The notes beneath the pieces are model-generated. The model saw nothing but the letters and a program-made list of their open reading frames with translations, had not been told where the DNA came from and ran no database searches. The position numbers were made by a program, and so were the translations under genes. Positions 62,168-64,000 of a stretch of 64,000 nt of DNA are shown piece by piece (the first letter of the stretch is position 1; each line of letters starts with the position of its first letter). The DNA lies in NCBI GenBank assembly GCA_916700875.1, contig CAKAKS010000038.1:16867826-16931825 (forward strand), in the 5' to 3' direction. This stretch comes from Sebastes aleutianus. Lineage: Eukaryota; Chordata; Actinopteri; Perciformes; Sebastidae.

Positions 62168-63040
62168 CATTCCCATACAACTGAACTGCATTCTCAATTA
62201 CATTTCGAGGGAAACATATTTTCTCCTGGATTACGGCTGCAGTTTTAAACACGTCGTTAACGTTATAAATTTAAACAAAATTACTTGGTTATGTTCAGTA
62301 AAACGTCATGGTGTGGCTTAAAATAAAAACATTTGTTATGTTATTTAAGAAGTAAATTACAATAAATCAGCGTTGACTTTTGGTTTCACACAGGACAAAA
62401 ACAGTAGTCTCCTGGAGGAAAGTCCTGTGTTTGTTTGACCCACCCATCCACCCCGACCTCCTCCGTACTCAAACTTCAGCGGACTATTGCCCCTTTTCCA
62501 TACACACGGGCTGGCTTGGCTTGACTCGGGTTGACTCGGCGGGCCAGTGGCAGGGATTTGCATCTCCATTACAACAGGGCTACCCGCTGATGCTTGTCTT
62601 GAGTCAATGACATTTAAAAGCAGCGCCCTCTTTAGCACTATTTACTATTACGCTGTGCAACGATTGTTGGTAGCCAGCTACATAGCACCATATCTGCTAT
62701 GTCTGGCAATAGCAGCGGAGGCTTTTTAAACATGACGCTGAATCGTCACTGAATGGTGACGAAGCCCATCTAACTTCACTGCAATTAACCTGCTGGGAGG
62801 CGGTCGGGCGTGTTTTGACCCAACTCTAGATATGGTCCATCTCGGGTATGACTTGGCACAACTCAACATGCTAAAACTGGTTAATGGAAATAGAAGTCAA
62901 CGCGGCATGGTCTGAATCTGCACGGCCAGAAGTGAAACGTTTTTCTGATACGTCGAAAACAAACGTAATGCGGGAGACAATACGTTTCCCTCGAAACGTA
63001 ATTGACAATGCAGTTTCGTTGTATGGGAACGATGTTAATT
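62168..63040. mobile_element. Non-autonomous TIR element with nested insertion, after lectin 2
   Basis: The left end (TTCCCATACAACTGAACTGC followed by ATTCTCAATTAC) is the inverse of the right end (GTAATTGACAATGCAGTTTC followed by GTTGTATGGGAACG). A related copy is at 47638-48470. Inside, about 62485-62915 (from TTGCCCCTTTTCCATACACA to GGTTAATGGAAATAGAAGTC) looks like a second, nested repeat. Confidence 0.7.
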
Positions 63041-63631
63041 TTTAGGAGACCAAGCTGGTCTGATTGAACCGCTCCCTGACCACTGACCCTGACTATTTTT
63101 ATTATTATAATTTTAATAATAAATGTATTTTCCCTTCATTGTGCAAAATAGAAATGTAATATTAACAGAATTAGTATTGCAGTTAACAGTAATGACATGA
63201 AGGCATTTCGTTCTACAGCTTGTTTGTGTTGCTATCAATTATTAGTTTTTCCATGTCTGTTCCAGTCTCTGTGTATTAGATAAATATGGGAACAGCACAG
63301 GTGTACCAGATGTTGTAATCACAAGTACACTACTTATCCAGCATGTGAACATTTAATTTTGTACACAAAACTCAACATTTACTGCACTCTCACTTATGAT
63401 AATGAAATGACACTGTTGTGAGTTAGAGCAGCATAAAGTTTATATTAAGTGTGTGTATCAGAGGCAGCAGGCAGGACTGGAGCAGTAAACAAACAAACAT
63501 ATTTGTACTTTTTAAATATTGTCCCACGAGGATCTGTAGGGGGTAACATGCAAAAAAAAGTAGAAATGTGTTCATCATGATTTCATTTTAAAACACACAC
63601 AGTTTTTTACCTCAGAGGGTCTTTATCAGGG
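63041..63631. other. Intergenic between lectins 2 and 3
   Basis: About 600 nt, AT-rich, without the L1-like block that precedes lectins 1 and 2. No gene was recognised. Confidence 0.5.
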
Positions 63632-63870
63632 ATAAATTCTAGGTTTTAAGTGACATCTCCAGATGAGCTGGTGGTCTATTTTTGGCTGATATTCAGATAC
63701 TGTGTGAGCAACTTGAAAGTGTTTGCCAAGTTGATTTGACCAATAATATTATGCCAACAGTGAAAACACCCTCTCTGAAGCATATAAAAGCAGCCTGTCA
63801 CCGGTCTCCTTCCCATCTAACGGTGCAGATCAGCTCAGCTCCTGTGACAGACAGAGACTCTGACACCAAC
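63632..63870 (+). promoter_or_regulatory. Promoter and 5' UTR of lectin 3
   Basis: TATAAAAG at 63783-63790, 88 nt before the ATG, and a diverged CCAAT block (TTTGACCAATAATATTATG). The region from 63632 matches the orphan promoter at 57350 more fully than it matches copies 1 and 2. Confidence 0.75.
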
Positions 63871-64000
63871 ATGCTCTTGTTCCTCTTCTTGTTTGGTCTG
63901 GCTCTGGGTGCCGTGTCTCCTTCTGAGGAACATGAAGTGAAGCTACAGCGTGCCAACTGTCCCATGTTCTGGTACAGCTTCAACAACCGCTGCTACAAGT
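63871..64000 (+). CDS. Secreted C-type lectin 3, cut by the window end
   Basis: The first 43 codons are visible: the same signal peptide as lectins 1 and 2, then SPSEEHEVKLQRANC and the first CTLD cysteines. The frame is open to the last base. The sugar-site motif lies beyond the window. Confidence 0.93.
   Translation, partial: MLLFLFLFGLALGAVSPSEEHEVKLQRANCPMFWYSFNNRCYK

Noticed and set aside
1..64000. CRISPR arrays, operons, tRNA or rRNA genes
   Set aside because: The repeats seen are microsatellites, minisatellites and transposons of a eukaryotic genome; no spacer-repeat structure or RNA gene was found.

Overview
The window is teleost fish nuclear DNA. It shows spliced genes with GT-AG introns, very frequent (CA)n/(GT)n microsatellites, many fish-type non-autonomous DNA transposons, degraded LINEs, and a tandem cluster of secreted C-type lectins. 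No prokaryotic features are present. The species cannot be named from the sequence.

One gene fills most of the window. From about 5.5 kb to 52.1 kb, on the plus strand, lie 25 phase-compatible coding exons of a Rap guanine-nucleotide exchange factor whose closest match is RAPGEF5 (MR-GEF/Repac). Joined, they give 848 codons plus a stop; the true N-terminus was not found. The order is a short leader exon, DEP domain (8.6-9.4 kb), EPAC-like linker (11.7-20.1 kb), Gly-rich exon (23.7 kb), EPAC-like tail exon (35.7 kb), RasGEF N-terminal/REM domain (36.8-44.3 kb), RA-like region (44.8-46.1 kb) and CDC25-homology domain (47.1-52.1 kb). A second start at 36,502 lies in an open stretch that runs directly into the first REM exon, giving a predicted 606-aa short form. 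The intron at 42,203-42,314 looks like a U12-type AT-AC intron.

The region after about 52.1 kb is the 3' UTR/downstream sequence of rapgef5, invaded by transposons. From 57.35 kb to the window end there is a plus-strand tandem array of lectin units: an orphan promoter without a gene (57.5 kb), two complete intronless lectin genes (58,577-59,065 and 61,643-62,131) and a third cut off by the window end (63,871-64,000). The two complete paralogues carry different sugar-specificity motifs (QPD and EPN). The array was built by duplications that also carried an L1-like LINE relic, and a block resembling rapgef5 3' sequence lies between lectins 1 and 2.

The remaining sequence is intronic or intergenic and mainly holds repeats: terminal-inverted-repeat MITEs, often nested, hAT-like relics, LINE 3' ends, foldback elements, a large AGT/AGC trinucleotide array (2.3-3.0 kb) and a GTTAAC-rich minisatellite (45.4-45.9 kb). 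I see no CRISPR array, rRNA or tRNA gene. The points most worth following up are the AT-AC intron with a duplicated in-frame donor, the fused short-isoform first exon, and the modular history of the lectin array.
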